Source of the DNA: Methylobacterium durans
GTDB lineage: Bacteria > Pseudomonadota > Alphaproteobacteria > Rhizobiales > Beijerinckiaceae
DNA length: 64,000 nucleotides
Assembly (NCBI RefSeq): GCF_003173715.1
Contig: NZ_CP029550.1
Location: 992,001-1,056,000, forward strand
Reading direction: 5' to 3'
Below the pieces are notes generated by a model that was not told the DNA's origin, did not search any database, and was given only the letters and a program-made list of their open reading frames with translations. This document shows, one piece after another, positions 44,909-54,679 of this stretch. The position numbers were made by a program, and so were the translations under genes. Position 1 is the stretch's first letter. Each line of letters begins with the position of its first letter.

Positions 44909-46066
44909 TCAGCCCTTGAGCCAGCGTCTGAGCCGAACGACCGCCTCACGGCACTCGCCTTCGGAGCCCGCGAAGGAGAAGCGCACGTGGTGCGCGCCCT
45001 CGGCCGGGTCGAAATCAAGGCCGGGCGTCGCTGCCACCCCCGCCTCGTCGAGCATGCGTCGGCAGAAGGCCGACGCGTCGTTCGTGAGGTTCGCCACGTC
45101 CGCGTAGAGGTAGAACGCCCCGTCCGCCGGGTGCGTCCGGCCGAGGCCGAGGCCGGGGAAGGCGTCGAGCAGGATCTGCCGGTTGCGGGCGTAGCCGTCG
45201 CGCACCGCGTCGAGTTCGTCCTGCGCATCGAACGCCGCGCGCGCGGCGACCTGCGACAGGTAGGGCGCCGAGATGTAGAGGTTCTGCGCGAGGCGCTCGA
45301 CGGCGCGCACGAGACCCGCCGGCACCACCATCCAGCCGATGCGCCAGCCCGTCATGCAATGGTACTTCGAGAACGAGTTGATCACGACCGCGTCGGGATC
45401 GAATTGCAGGGCGGTCGCGCTCGGCACGCCGTAGGTGAGGCCGTGGTAGATCTCGTCGGAGATGAAGGGCAGCCCGAGCGAGCGGGACGCGGCGCAGAGC
45501 TCGCCGAGACGCTCGGGTACGATCACGGTGCCCGAGGGGTTCGCCGGGCTCATCACGAGGACGCCCGAGAGGGAGGCCTTGGCGTGCGTCGCCCGCAGCC
45601 CCGCGGCGGTCGGCGCGTAGCGATCCGCATCGGTCAGAACCATCGGTGCGGGGATCAGATCCAGGGCAGCGAGAATGCTGCGGTAGGCCGGGTAGCCGGG
45701 CTGCGGCACGGCCACGCGGTCGCCTGCATCGAACAGGCTCAGGAAGGCCAGGATGAAGCCCGCCGAGGAGCCGGTGGTGACGACGACCCGCTCGGGCTCC
45801 ACCGCGACGCCGTAGTGCTCGCGATAGTGGCGGGCAATGCGCTCGCGGAGCGCAGGAAGGCCGAGGGCCTCAGTGTAGGGAATCCGCCCGCTCTCCAAGG
45901 CCGCGCGGGCCGCCTCGACCACAGGGCGCGGCGCGGACGCGGATGGCTGGCCCACCTCCATGTGCACGACGCCGGCACCCGCTCGGTCCCGGGCAGTGGC
46001 GGCGGCCATGACGTCCATGGCGAGGAAGGGCGCGACGGCGGCGGCGCGGCGGGAGATCTCGGGCAT
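44909..46066 (-). CDS. class I/II pyridoxal phosphate aminotransferase
   Basis: A 385-residue PLP enzyme of the aspartate aminotransferase fold. VGQPSASAPRPVVEAARAAL, TTGSSAGFILAFLSLFDAGD and MSPANPSGTVI are core motifs. The PLP lysine is in NSFSKYHCMTGWRIGWMVVP, and the carboxylate-binding arginine is in HHVRFSFA near the end. The substrate is not clear. The ATG at 46066 begins the conserved region (MPEISRRAAAVAPFLAMDVM). It lies on the same strand as the sulfide dehydrogenase pair but 100 bases downstream; a functional link is not evident. Confidence 0.85.
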   Translation of the reverse strand: MPEISRRAAAVAPFLAMDVMAAATARDRAGAGVVHMEVGQPSASAPRPVVEAARAALESGRIPYTEALGLPALRERIARHYREHYGVAVEPERVVVTTGSSAGFILAFLSLFDAGDRVAVPQPGYPAYRSILAALDLIPAPMVLTDADRYAPTAAGLRATHAKASLSGVLVMSPANPSGTVIVPERLGELCAASRSLGLPFISDEIYHGLTYGVPSATALQFDPDAVVINSFSKYHCMTGWRIGWMVVPAGLVRAVERLAQNLYISAPYLSQVAARAAFDAQDELDAVRDGYARNRQILLDAFPGLGLGRTHPADGAFYLYADVANLTNDASAFCRRMLDEAGVAATPGLDFDPAEGAHHVRFSFAGSEGECREAVVRLRRWLKG

Positions 46067-46168
46067 CGGGTGCTCTCGAGCGCTGGCCCGGCTCGGACGA
46101 GGCGCTGGGGCCGGGACGGCAGCCCTGTTAAAGGCTGCGGGTCCGCGCCTCAACACGCGGCGGCGGGA

Positions 46169-47422
46169 TCAGCCGAACACCTCCGCCGTGATCGTGCGGA
46201 ACCACGCGTCGCCGAGCGCTGCCTCCCGGATGCGCAGATCCTCGGATGCCCCGACCGGGCTGATGCCGGCGGATTCGGGAATCGCGACGAGGGCGGCCCA
46301 CTCGATGCCGTAGACGCCCGCGATCGAGACCGCGCGCTCCGGCGCCACGAGGCTGTAGCAGACGTTGATCAATTTCGGGATGTCCGGCGCGCGGTCCTGC
46401 AGAAGGTCGGCGACCGCCTGCGCGCAGACCTTGGCCTGCGCGTTCGCCGAGAAGGCGGATTTCGGCATCGCGCCAGCGATGGCCGCGTCGCCGATGACGT
46501 GGACGCCCGGCACGCGGCGGGACTCGAAGGTCAGTGGATCGACCGGGCACCAGCCGGTCGCGTCGGTGAGCCCGGCAGCACGGCAGATCTCCGGCGCGCG
46601 CTGCGGCGGGATCACCGAGGCCACGGCCGCCCGGAATGCGCCGCCCCCGGCGCGCAGGGTCAGGCCGGCGGCGTCGACCTCCACGAGCGTGCCGCCGCGG
46701 CTCTTCGGCACGTATTCGAGATGCTGCGGGTAGCGCGCCGCCCACGCCTCCTCGAAGAGCGGCTGCTTCGAGAACACGTCCTTGGCATCGAGGATCAGAA
46801 TCTTCGAGCGCGGCTTCCTCGCCTTGAGGTAATCCGCGATCAGGCAGGCGCGCTCGTAGGGCCCGGGCGGGCAGCGATAGAGATTGTCCGGCACCGTGAT
46901 GACGACGAGGCCGCCATCCTCCATCGCGGCGAGGCGGCGCGCGAGGTCGGCCGTCTGCGGGCCCGCCTTCCAGGCGTGCGGCATCGCCGCGCTCGCGGCG
47001 CAATCGTAGCCGGGGATCGCGTCGAGGCGCATCTCGACGCCCGGCGAGACGATAAGCCGATCGTAGGCGAGGTCGGTGCCGCCGGAGAGCCGGACCCTGC
47101 GGGCGGAGGCATCGATCCCGACCGCCCACTCGTGCACCACCCCGATGCCCACGCGCGCGAACCCCACGTAATCGAAGACCTGCCCCGCCAGGGGCCGCAG
47201 GCCGACGAGGGCGGCGTTGCTGCCCGGGCAGGCGCAGTAGGTGCGCGAGGGCTCGACGAGGGTGACGTCGAGGCCGAGCCGGTGCAGCGCCCGCGCCGCG
47301 GTGCCGCCGCCGAAGCCGCCGCCGATGACGACGACCTTCGGGCGGGGGCCGCCGAGAGCCGGCGTCGCCGCGAGCACCGACAAGCCTCCGAGGAATGCGC
47401 GGCGGGTCGCCGGGCGCCTCAC
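46169..47422 (-). CDS. fccB: sulfide dehydrogenase (flavocytochrome c) flavoprotein subunit
   Basis: A 417-residue FAD protein that oxidises sulfide and passes electrons to its cytochrome partner in the periplasm. The twin-arginine signal is TRRAFLGG. The FAD-binding motif is VVVIGGGFGGGTAARALHR. The two redox cysteines of the family are at TYCACPGSN and GWCPVDPLTFES, and HVIGDAAIAGAMPKSAFSAN is the second FAD site. The C-terminal FCSD domain is present (IEWAALVAIPESAGISPVGA). Its start overlaps the stop of the cytochrome subunit gene by four bases. Confidence 0.88.
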   Translation of the reverse strand: MRRPATRRAFLGGLSVLAATPALGGPRPKVVVIGGGFGGGTAARALHRLGLDVTLVEPSRTYCACPGSNAALVGLRPLAGQVFDYVGFARVGIGVVHEWAVGIDASARRVRLSGGTDLAYDRLIVSPGVEMRLDAIPGYDCAASAAMPHAWKAGPQTADLARRLAAMEDGGLVVITVPDNLYRCPPGPYERACLIADYLKARKPRSKILILDAKDVFSKQPLFEEAWAARYPQHLEYVPKSRGGTLVEVDAAGLTLRAGGGAFRAAVASVIPPQRAPEICRAAGLTDATGWCPVDPLTFESRRVPGVHVIGDAAIAGAMPKSAFSANAQAKVCAQAVADLLQDRAPDIPKLINVCYSLVAPERAVSIAGVYGIEWAALVAIPESAGISPVGASEDLRIREAALGDAWFRTITAEVFG

Positions 47423-47742
47423 CGGGGCGAGCCCTCCGACCGCCCGAGATAGGACGCGAGTGCCCCGATCTCCTCACGGGAAAAACCCTTCGCGATGAGG
47501 GGCATCACCGTGCCGGCCTTTCGGTTCGCGCGGAAGGCTTCGAGCGCCTCCGCGATCACATCGGCGCTCAGGCGCCGGAGGCACGGGGGCGCCGTCGGGT
47601 CGTCCGGGCAGGCATCGTGGCAGCCGAGGCAGGCCGTCGCCCCCGGCGGTGCGCGAGTCTCGGCGACGGCCGGCGACGCCGCGAGCAGACCGGCGGCGAG
47701 GAGCGTGACGCGCGCCCGGTGCGGAGATGCCGATCCCGTCAA
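47419..47742 (-). CDS. fccA: sulfide dehydrogenase cytochrome subunit, single heme
   Basis: A 107-residue periplasmic cytochrome c. The signal peptide is VTLLAAGLLAASPAVA, the heme site is CLGCH, and the axial methionine is in AGTVMPLIAKGFSREEI, typical of FccA and other short sulfide dehydrogenase cytochromes. It starts at a TTG (47742) with GAGG upstream. It is coupled to fccB by an ATGA overlap. Classical FccA may carry two hemes; this one has only one. Confidence 0.82.
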   Translation of the reverse strand: MTGSASPHRARVTLLAAGLLAASPAVAETRAPPGATACLGCHDACPDDPTAPPCLRRLSADVIAEALEAFRANRKAGTVMPLIAKGFSREEIGALASYLGRSEGSPR

Positions 47743-47903
47743 ACCTCGCTCCCGCGCCGACCGACTACTCGGTAGGCTGGGCTGCCGCGCGCGGCAAGCC
47801 GGGCCCGGTCGATTTGACCGGGCGCCGTGAAAACGCCTAACCCGCTCGCTACCGACCCTGCGCTCACCGGCACCGGCCGGACCGCGCCGTCCCGCGAGGT
47901 TTC

Positions 47904-48683
47904 ATGCTCCGCCTCTCCTCGATCTCCGCCCTGGCCCTGACGCTCGCCCTCGTCGCGCTGCCCGCCGCCGCGCAGACGAGCCCCGAGCCCGCGCCCTTCA
48001 CGGACGCGCAGCGCGGCGCCATCGAGGCGATCATCAGGGATTACCTCGTCAAGAACCCGGACGTGCTGCAGGAGGCGATCGCCGAGGGCGAGAAGCGGCA
48101 GCTGGAGACGCAGCGCCTCGCGCAGTCCGCGGCCCTGAAGGAGTCGCGCGAGGCGCTCCTGAACGGCCCCCACGACGTCGTCGCCGGCAACCCGAACGGC
48201 GACGTCACGCTGGTCGAGTTCTTCGACTACAATTGCGGCTATTGCCGCAAGGCGCTCGGCGACGTGCAGGCGCTGATCAAGGGTGATCCGAAGCTGCGCG
48301 TCGTGATCAAGGACTTCCCCGTCCTCGGCGCCGAATCGCTCGAGGCGAGCCAGATGGCAGTGGCGGCCAAGCAGCAGATCAAGGGCGAAAAGCTGTTCGA
48401 ATTCCACCAGAAGCTGCTCGAGTCCAAGGGGCGCGTGAACGGCGCCAAGGCTCTGCAGGTTGCCAAGGAGATGGGGCTCGACACGGCCAAGTTGCAGAAG
48501 GACGCCCTCGGCCCGGAGGTGAAGGCGGCGCTCACCGAGAATCGCGGCCTCGGCGACAAGCTCGGCCTCTCGGGGACCCCCGCCTTCATCGTCGGCGACG
48601 AGATCATCCCGGGCGCGGTCGGCGTCGATCCCATCCGCAAGACGATCACCGATGTCCGGCAATGCGGCCACGCCAGCTGCTGA
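47904..48683 (+). CDS. DsbA-family thiol-disulfide oxidoreductase
   Basis: A 259-residue periplasmic protein. Signal peptide ISALALTLALVALPAAAQ. A helical N-terminal extension (AIEAIIRDYLVKNPDVLQEA) precedes the thioredoxin fold, as in Com1/ScsC-like DsbA proteins. The active site is CGYC (NCGYCRKALGDVQ), and the cis-proline loop is SGTPAFIVGDEIIPG. Two further cysteines sit at the very end (QCGHASC). It catalyses or isomerises disulfides of exported proteins, and is the first gene of the conserved run toward aroQ. Confidence 0.88.
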   Translation: MLRLSSISALALTLALVALPAAAQTSPEPAPFTDAQRGAIEAIIRDYLVKNPDVLQEAIAEGEKRQLETQRLAQSAALKESREALLNGPHDVVAGNPNGDVTLVEFFDYNCGYCRKALGDVQALIKGDPKLRVVIKDFPVLGAESLEASQMAVAAKQQIKGEKLFEFHQKLLESKGRVNGAKALQVAKEMGLDTAKLQKDALGPEVKAALTENRGLGDKLGLSGTPAFIVGDEIIPGAVGVDPIRKTITDVRQCGHASC

Positions 48684-48803
48684 TCGCGCGCGGCCATGCA
48701 ACGTGCGCGAGCGGCCGGCCCTTGTCGCAGGTCCGGCCGATCGTCTAAGAGCGGCCCACCTCGCGCCCGCCCGCCGGCCGGGCTCGCCTGACCGCGTGGT
48801 CCC

Positions 48804-49268
48804 ATGATCTCGATCCACGTCCTCAACGGGCCGAACCTCAACCTGCTCGGGCGCCGCGAGCCGGGCATCTACGGCACCGCGACCCTGTCGGACATCGAGC
48901 GGGACCTGCGCGCCCAGGCCGACACGCTGCGCGTCGCCCTCACCGTCCGGCAGACGAACCACGAGGGCGAACTGGTCGCCTTCGTGCAGGAGGCGGGCCT
49001 CGCGGGCGCGGGCGTCCTGATCAACGCCGCCGCCTACACCCATACCTCGGTCGCCCTGCGCGACGCGATCAGCGGCAGCGGCGCGCTCGCCGTCGAGATC
49101 CACCTCTCCAACGTCCACGCGCGGGAAAGCTTCCGGCACGCGTCGCTGATCGCCCCCGTCTGCGCGGGGGTGATCTGCGGCTTCGGCCCGATGAGCTACC
49201 GCCTCGGCCTCGACGCGCTGGCCGCCCTGATGGCGGCCCGCATCCCGACTCCCGCTTCCGAAGACTAG
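48804..49268 (+). CDS. aroQ: type II 3-dehydroquinate dehydratase
   Basis: A 154-residue enzyme of the shikimate pathway, dehydrating 3-dehydroquinate. The motifs are [18 protein letters not shown] with the catalytic Arg and Tyr, [32 protein letters not shown] and [18 protein letters not shown] with the catalytic His. Usual length. It precedes accB by five bases, a widespread arrangement in alphaproteobacteria. Confidence 0.95.
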   Translation: MISIHVLNGPNLNLLGRREPGIYGTATLSDIERDLRAQADTLRVALTVRQTNHEGELVAFVQEAGLAGAGVLINAAAYTHTSVALRDAISGSGALAVEIHLSNVHARESFRHASLIAPVCAGVICGFGPMSYRLGLDALAALMAARIPTPASED

Positions 49269-49273
49269 AGCCG

Positions 49274-49762
49274 ATGCCCAAGCACGATTCCATCGATCCT
49301 GAGCTCGTGCGCGAGCTCGCCAACCTCGTCACCGAAACCGGTCTCACCGAGATCGAGGTCGAGAAGGCGGATCTCCGCATCCGCGTGGTTCGGCGCCTGG
49401 AGCCGGTCAGCGTGCAGGTCGCGGCGCCGGTCGCCGCGCCTGCGCCGATGGCCACCGTGAGCGCGCCGGCCGCCGCGCAGGGCAGTCCGGGAGCCGTGAC
49501 CGAGAAGGGCAAGGCCGGGGCGAACCACCCCGGCGCCGTGCTCTCGCCGATGGTCGGCACAGCCTATCGGCGCCCCTCGCCGGACGCGAAGGTCTTCGTC
49601 GAGGTCGGCTCGCAGGTGGCCTCCGGCGACAAGCTCCTCCTCGTCGAGGCCATGAAGACCTTCAACGAGATCGTCGCGCCCAGGGGCGGAACCGTCACCG
49701 CCGTCTTCATCGAGGACGGGCAGCCGGTCGAGTTCGGCGAGCCCCTGCTGGTGATCGAGTAG
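49274..49762 (+). CDS. accB: acetyl-CoA carboxylase biotin carboxyl carrier protein
   Basis: A 162-residue carrier subunit. The biotin attachment site is [10 protein letters not shown] with the acceptor lysine, in the C-terminal lipoyl-like domain starting at [16 protein letters not shown] Pro/Ala linker joins a helical N-terminal part ([20 protein letters not shown]). It is coupled to aroQ upstream and accC downstream (10 bases). Confidence 0.95.
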   Translation: MPKHDSIDPELVRELANLVTETGLTEIEVEKADLRIRVVRRLEPVSVQVAAPVAAPAPMATVSAPAAAQGSPGAVTEKGKAGANHPGAVLSPMVGTAYRRPSPDAKVFVEVGSQVASGDKLLLVEAMKTFNEIVAPRGGTVTAVFIEDGQPVEFGEPLLVIE

Positions 49763-49772
49763 GCGGCGCGCC

Positions 49773-51125
49773 ATGTTCGACAAGATCCTGATCGCGAATC
49801 GCGGCGAGATCGCGCTGCGCATCCTGCGGGCCGCCAAGGAACTCGGGATCGCGACCGTGGCGGTGCACTCGACCGCCGACGCCGACGCCATGCACGTCCG
49901 GCTCGCCGACGAGAGCGTCTGCATCGGCCCGCCCTCGGCCCGTGAGAGCTATCTCAACATTCCCTCGATCATCGCCGCCTGCGAGATCACCGGGGCGGAT
50001 GCGGTGCATCCGGGCTACGGCTTCCTCTCGGAGAATGCCCGCTTCGCCGACGTGCTCGCCCACCACAACATCGGCTTCATCGGCCCGAAGGCCGACCATA
50101 TCCGCGTGATGGGCGACAAGATCGAGGCGAAGCGCACGGCCAAGCGCCTCGGCATCCCCTGCGTGCCGGGCTCGGAGGGGGGCGTCGAGGACGCGGACGA
50201 GGCCAAGCGGGTCGCGGCCGAGATCGGCTATCCCGTGCTCGTGAAGGCGGCCTCCGGCGGCGGAGGCCGCGGAATGAAGGTCGCGCGCACCGAGGCGGAT
50301 CTGGAGCAGGCCATCGGCATGGCGCGCTCCGAGGCCAAGGCCGCCTTCGGCGACGACGCGGTCTACCTGGAAAAGTACCTGGAGAAGCCGCGCCACATCG
50401 AGGTGCAGGTGCTCGGCGACGGCCGCGGCGGCGCGGTGCATCTCGCCGAGCGCGACTGCTCGCTCCAGCGCCGCCACCAGAAGGTCTGGGAGGAAGGCGG
50501 CTCGCCCGCCCTCAATGCGGAGATGCGCTCGGAGATCGGCGCCATCTGCGCCAAGGCGATGGAGGAGCTCGCCTATCTGGGTGCCGGCACGATCGAGTTC
50601 CTCTACGAGGACGGGCGCTTCTACTTCATCGAGATGAACACCCGCATCCAAGTGGAGCACCCGGTGACCGAGATGATCACCGGCATCGACCTCGTGAACG
50701 AGCAGATCCGCGTCGCGGCGGGCAACGCGCTCTCGGTGGCGCAGGAGGACATCCGCGTCGAGGGGCACGCCATCGAGTGCCGGATCAACGCCGAGCACCC
50801 GGCCACCTTCCGCCCCTCGCCTGGCCTCATCACCTACTACCACCCGCCGGGCGGCCTCGGCGTTCGCGTCGATTCGGCGGCCTTCCAGGGCTACCGGATC
50901 CCGCCGAACTACGATTCGCTGATCGGCAAGCTGATCGTACACGGGCGCACCCGCAACGAGTGCCTGATGCGCCTGCGCCGGGCGCTCGACGAATTCGTGG
51001 TCGACGGCGTCGACACCACCCTGCCGCTGTTCCGCACGCTCGTTCGCAACGCGGACGTGCAGAACGGCCTCTACGACATCCACTGGCTGGAGGGTTTTCT
51101 GGCGCAGGGCGGTCTCGACGCCTGA
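49773..51125 (+). CDS. accC: acetyl-CoA carboxylase biotin carboxylase subunit
   Basis: A 450-residue ATP-grasp enzyme that carboxylates the biotin of AccB for fatty acid synthesis. [20 protein letters not shown] opens the protein. [17 protein letters not shown] is the ATP-binding glycine loop, and [20 protein letters not shown] is the catalytic and metal-binding block. Full length. Confidence 0.96.
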   Translation: MFDKILIANRGEIALRILRAAKELGIATVAVHSTADADAMHVRLADESVCIGPPSARESYLNIPSIIAACEITGADAVHPGYGFLSENARFADVLAHHNIGFIGPKADHIRVMGDKIEAKRTAKRLGIPCVPGSEGGVEDADEAKRVAAEIGYPVLVKAASGGGGRGMKVARTEADLEQAIGMARSEAKAAFGDDAVYLEKYLEKPRHIEVQVLGDGRGGAVHLAERDCSLQRRHQKVWEEGGSPALNAEMRSEIGAICAKAMEELAYLGAGTIEFLYEDGRFYFIEMNTRIQVEHPVTEMITGIDLVNEQIRVAAGNALSVAQEDIRVEGHAIECRINAEHPATFRPSPGLITYYHPPGGLGVRVDSAAFQGYRIPPNYDSLIGKLIVHGRTRNECLMRLRRALDEFVVDGVDTTLPLFRTLVRNADVQNGLYDIHWLEGFLAQGGLDA

Positions 51126-51132
51126 ACGGATC

Positions 51133-51161
51133 GGCGCCGGCGGTCTTCGGCCGTCGGCGCC
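51133..51161 (+). terminator. terminator after accC
   Basis: GGCGCCGGCGG (51133-51143) pairs with CCGTCGGCGCC (51151-51161) with one G-T pair and a TCTTCGG loop, seven bases after the accC stop. Confidence 0.65.
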
Positions 51162-52082
51162 ACGCCGTTTCCTCGCTTCCGGAGAGGGGGGCGGGGCTTC
51201 CGACATTTCACCGCGTCGCAATCGACCGCGCGCCCAGTCCAGCATTGCGGGCCTCGCTCCGAGACGAGCGGGCGAATTCTTTCCCGTCCGGCCGTCATCC
51301 CGAAGTCCACGTCGGTGACCCCTGAGATTCTGCGCCTAAGCGGAAGTGGGTTGATCCCGTGGAACGACATCTGCGCTACGTCCGGCCTTGCCGCGTCTGC
51401 GCAGCGAGCGCTCCAACGCGCCGGCTCGACCATCGGAGATGTCCCGATCCGTCCGGCGTCGCGCCGAATGCTCCACATCGCCGGGCAGTACAGCTGTTTG
51501 CGGGAGATCGGCGCGGCGGAACCCGGATGTACCACGCGGACGACAGTCGATGCCTGCGCGAAGAACGCCCCGTTCGAAGGTTAGGGCGAGGCTTGAGGGA
51601 GATCGAGTCCCGACGCAAAATCAGTCAAGCACTAAGCTTTGAAAACAATCGATTTCCGTTTTTCAAAATACAGATCTAGTATTTGGCTTGGCCATAAACG
51701 GAAAAATATTAACATTTGAGGGTTGAACCCGCTTCGACTCATTCCGTATGGTCGCCTTGACCATAAGGCCGGCCGCCGCGACGGGGCCGGTTTTCCGGAT
51801 CATTCGGCAAGCGGTGCGCCCTGGTCGGACGGCCGCTCGAGAATACCTTCCGCGAACGAGACGGGTCGTCTCGGGCGAAGGCGTGGCCTGGCCTTCGTTC
51901 GTGCCCGGACCGGCACCACAGCCGCGTCGCGCGACGGCGTCACCTGCGCGCTGAGCGTCTCTCCCGCGTCCCCATGAAGCCAGTCACCGGGCTTCGCACG
52001 CCGCATCCGCCTGCGGCGCGCGACAGGCTGCGCACGCCAGCGCCGAGGGCCCGGAGAACGAAGATCAGGGAGGACCAACGCA
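51162..52082. other. non-coding stretch with an AT-rich patch upstream of the peroxidase
   Basis: About 920 bases without a supported gene. From 51615 to 51720 the sequence is much richer in A and T than the rest of the window. It contains TTTGAAAAC (51638-51646) facing GTTTTTCAAA (51658-51667), an imperfect inverted repeat. It may hold the peroxidase promoter or be foreign DNA. Confidence 0.4.
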
Positions 52083-53888
52083 ATGGAATATTACGCGATC
52101 GACGGCAGCGGCAACAATCTTCGCGACCCCGACCTCAACGCGGCAGGGTCGAACTTTGCCCGGCTCGGCGAGGCCCATTTCGCGGATGGTATCTCGACCC
52201 TCGTCTCGGGGCCGAACCCCCGCACGATCAGCAACCTCGTCGTCGGCGAGGGCGACCCCACGATCCCGAATCCGCAGGGGCTGTCGGGCATGCTCTACGC
52301 GTGGGGCCAGTTCATCGATCACGATCTCGACCTGAGCCCGACCGATCACGTCACGCCGATCAACGTTCTCATTCCGCCCGGGGACGCCTATTTCCCGGCC
52401 GGGAGCCTCCTGCCGATGACGCGCGCCGTCATCGATCCGGTGACGGGGGCCGGAACGGGCACGCCCGCGATCGCCGTGAACGCGATCACCGGCTGGCTCG
52501 ACGCCTCGATGATCTACGGATCGGATTCGAAGAATGCCGCGAGCCTGCGGACCGCCGACGGGCATCTTGCGACCTCGGCGGGCGACAACCTGCCGATCGT
52601 CGACGGGACCTTCGTGGCGGGCGATGTCCGCGCCACCGAGAATCCGTCGCTGACCGCGCTCCAGACCCTCTTCGTCCGCGAGCACAATTTCCAGGTCGAT
52701 CGGCTGCACCAGATCCACCCCGAACTCGACGGCGAAATCCTCTACCAGCAGGCCCGCGCGATCGTGACGGCCGAGATCCAGCACATCACCTACGATGAGT
52801 TTCTGCCGCACCTCCTCGGCGGCGACGCGATCCGCCCCTACGGAGGCTACGATGCCTCGACCGATCCCCGCATCAGCGTCGAGTTCGCGGGCGCGGCTTA
52901 CCGGTTCGGGCACTCCATCGTGTCGGCCGAGACGGAGCGGATCAACGAGAATGGCGCGCTCGTCGGGCCGGGGCTCGAATTGCGCGACACGTTCGGAATG
53001 ACGCCGGCGGATTTCGCGGACGCGTCCGGCGCCGACGGCTTCCTGCGCCATCTCGCGGACGACGCTTCGCAGACGATGGACGCGCGCATCGTCACCGACC
53101 TACGCAACTTCCTGTTCGACCCGCCGGTCGGCCAGGATCTGGCGAGCATCAACATCCAGCGTGGGCGCGACCTAGGGCTCGGCACGCTGAACGAGACCCG
53201 CGAATCCCTCGGCCTCGCCCCGCACGAGAGCTTCTCCGACATCACCGACGATGCGGCGACCGTCGCGGCCCTGAAGGAGGCGTTCGGCACCGTCGACGCC
53301 GTCGATCTCTGGACGGGTGGCCTTGCCGAGAAGCAGGCGCCCGGATCCTTCATCGGCGAGACGTTCTCGACCATCGTGGGCTCGCAGTTCGAGCGCCTGC
53401 GCGACGGCGACCGACTCTGGTACGAGAACGATCGCTTCGACAGGGCGACCCTCGACGGCATCCGCGACACGAGCCTGTCGGACATCATCCTGCGCAACAC
53501 CGACACGCAGCACCTCCAGGGCGACGCGTTCACCTTCTACGACCGCCACGGCAGCGACGTCGCGTCGGACGATCCGGACGCAGCCCAGCTCATCATCGGC
53601 ACGCCGGGCACGGCGCGACTCGTCGGAGGTCCGAAGGGCGACATCCTGATCGCCGGCACCGGCCATCAGCTCCTGACCGGGCGCGGCGGCAGCGATCAGT
53701 TCGTGTTCTCGGGCGACACGGACGCGATGGTGACCGATTTCCGGCCCGGACGCGACCACCTCGTGTTCGAGGAGGTCGATGCGGATTCGGCCGCGGCTTG
53801 CGCGCGCGGGGCTCGGATGCGCATCGCGGCGGCGGCTCGGCCGGCGGCGGACCGACGATCCTCCAGGATGACGGGCACGCGGTCGTGA
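52083..53888 (+). CDS. animal-type heme peroxidase, C-terminus frameshifted
   Basis: A 601-residue open frame of the animal heme peroxidase superfamily (peroxidasin-like, bacterial branch). The distal histidine is in WGQFIDHDLD, which also holds the covalent-heme aspartate region. The proximal histidine is in YRFGHSIVSAE, and DNLPIVDGTF, INIQRGRDLGLGTLNE and LTALQTLFVREHNFQVDRLH are family motifs. There is no N-terminal signal; bacterial members are often exported by type I systems. The end of the open frame is abnormal. Another frame continues FGRGLRARGSDAHRGGG and DGHAVVIYGTTRIDLYGVSA to a stop at 53962. One missing base near 53785 explains this. Confidence 0.8.
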   Translation: MEYYAIDGSGNNLRDPDLNAAGSNFARLGEAHFADGISTLVSGPNPRTISNLVVGEGDPTIPNPQGLSGMLYAWGQFIDHDLDLSPTDHVTPINVLIPPGDAYFPAGSLLPMTRAVIDPVTGAGTGTPAIAVNAITGWLDASMIYGSDSKNAASLRTADGHLATSAGDNLPIVDGTFVAGDVRATENPSLTALQTLFVREHNFQVDRLHQIHPELDGEILYQQARAIVTAEIQHITYDEFLPHLLGGDAIRPYGGYDASTDPRISVEFAGAAYRFGHSIVSAETERINENGALVGPGLELRDTFGMTPADFADASGADGFLRHLADDASQTMDARIVTDLRNFLFDPPVGQDLASINIQRGRDLGLGTLNETRESLGLAPHESFSDITDDAATVAALKEAFGTVDAVDLWTGGLAEKQAPGSFIGETFSTIVGSQFERLRDGDRLWYENDRFDRATLDGIRDTSLSDIILRNTDTQHLQGDAFTFYDRHGSDVASDDPDAAQLIIGTPGTARLVGGPKGDILIAGTGHQLLTGRGGSDQFVFSGDTDAMVTDFRPGRDHLVFEEVDADSAAACARGARMRIAAAARPAADRRSSRMTGTRS

Positions 53889-53962
53889 TCTACGGAACCA
53901 CCCGGATCGACCTCTACGGGGTATCGGCGAGAGAGATCTCAATGGACGATTTCACCATCGCA

Positions 53963-54323
53963 TGACGGCTGACGCGCGGGGCGGAGATCGCCCCACCCCG
54001 CGCGAGCCGGCGCCGCACGGGCGCCGTCTTGTGCGGCGCCACACGCACCGGCTCCCGTCCGGGACGGAGTTCAACGAACCAGAAATCGGAAATTGACGAG
54101 GAAACTCTCCTTCTGATTGCAATCGAAGGGGATTCTCGTCGTGAACCGAGCGCGCCATGGGGTCGGATCGCGGCGGCGCATCCCCCATCTCTGCGACCTT
54201 TCGTCGGCTCAGGGCTCGGCGGAACGCGTGCGCTGCAGCAGGCTTCCTCTCCCATGCGGGGCAGGCGGCATCCTCAGCCGCCCGAGCCCGGACGCGATCA
54301 CCCGAACCGTCGAGACGACAGCC
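53963..54323. other. no supported gene
   Basis: Between the peroxidase and a small secreted protein. A GC-rich hairpin-like stretch (GCGCGGGG to CCCCGCGC, about 53976-54004) follows the restored peroxidase end and may terminate it. Confidence 0.4.
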
Positions 54324-54580
54324 ATGCGCACCCTCAGCCTCGCCCTCCTCGCTGCCACCTTGACCGCTGGCGCCGCCTCCGCTCAGGTTCTCGTCGGGCC
54401 TTCCGGTCCGCAGGGCGAGTTCGCGCCCCACGCCTACGAGGGGCGGCTCGTCGGCAACCCGGTCAACCTCGCGCCGAACCGGCAGGCGATCTTCGAGGAT
54501 TCCGCCAAGGGCGGGAATGCCGAGCAGACGAACCGGCGCGTTCCGAATCTCGGCGCGACCGCCGGCGGCCCCTGTTCTGA
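54324..54580 (+). pseudogene. small secreted protein, broken near its end by one base
   Basis: A signal peptide (MRTLSLALLAATLTAGAASA) is followed by a short polar mature part (QVLVGPSGPQGEFAPHAYEG, FEDSAKGGNAEQTNRRVPNL). In the present frame the protein does not stop and would run antiphase through the whole aat gene. One extra C in the CCCC at 54567-54570 would give ...GGPLF and a stop at 54578-54580, making an 85-residue protein. I therefore read it as a small exported protein with an indel at that run. Function unknown. Confidence 0.55.
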
Positions 54581-54679
54581 GCCGCACGGTTCGAGGAAAA
54601 TGCGGCGGGGCACGCGCTCCGCCGTTTTCGTCACGACAAGCCTCTGGTCTTCGGGGCGCCGCCGCGCCAGACTCATCCC

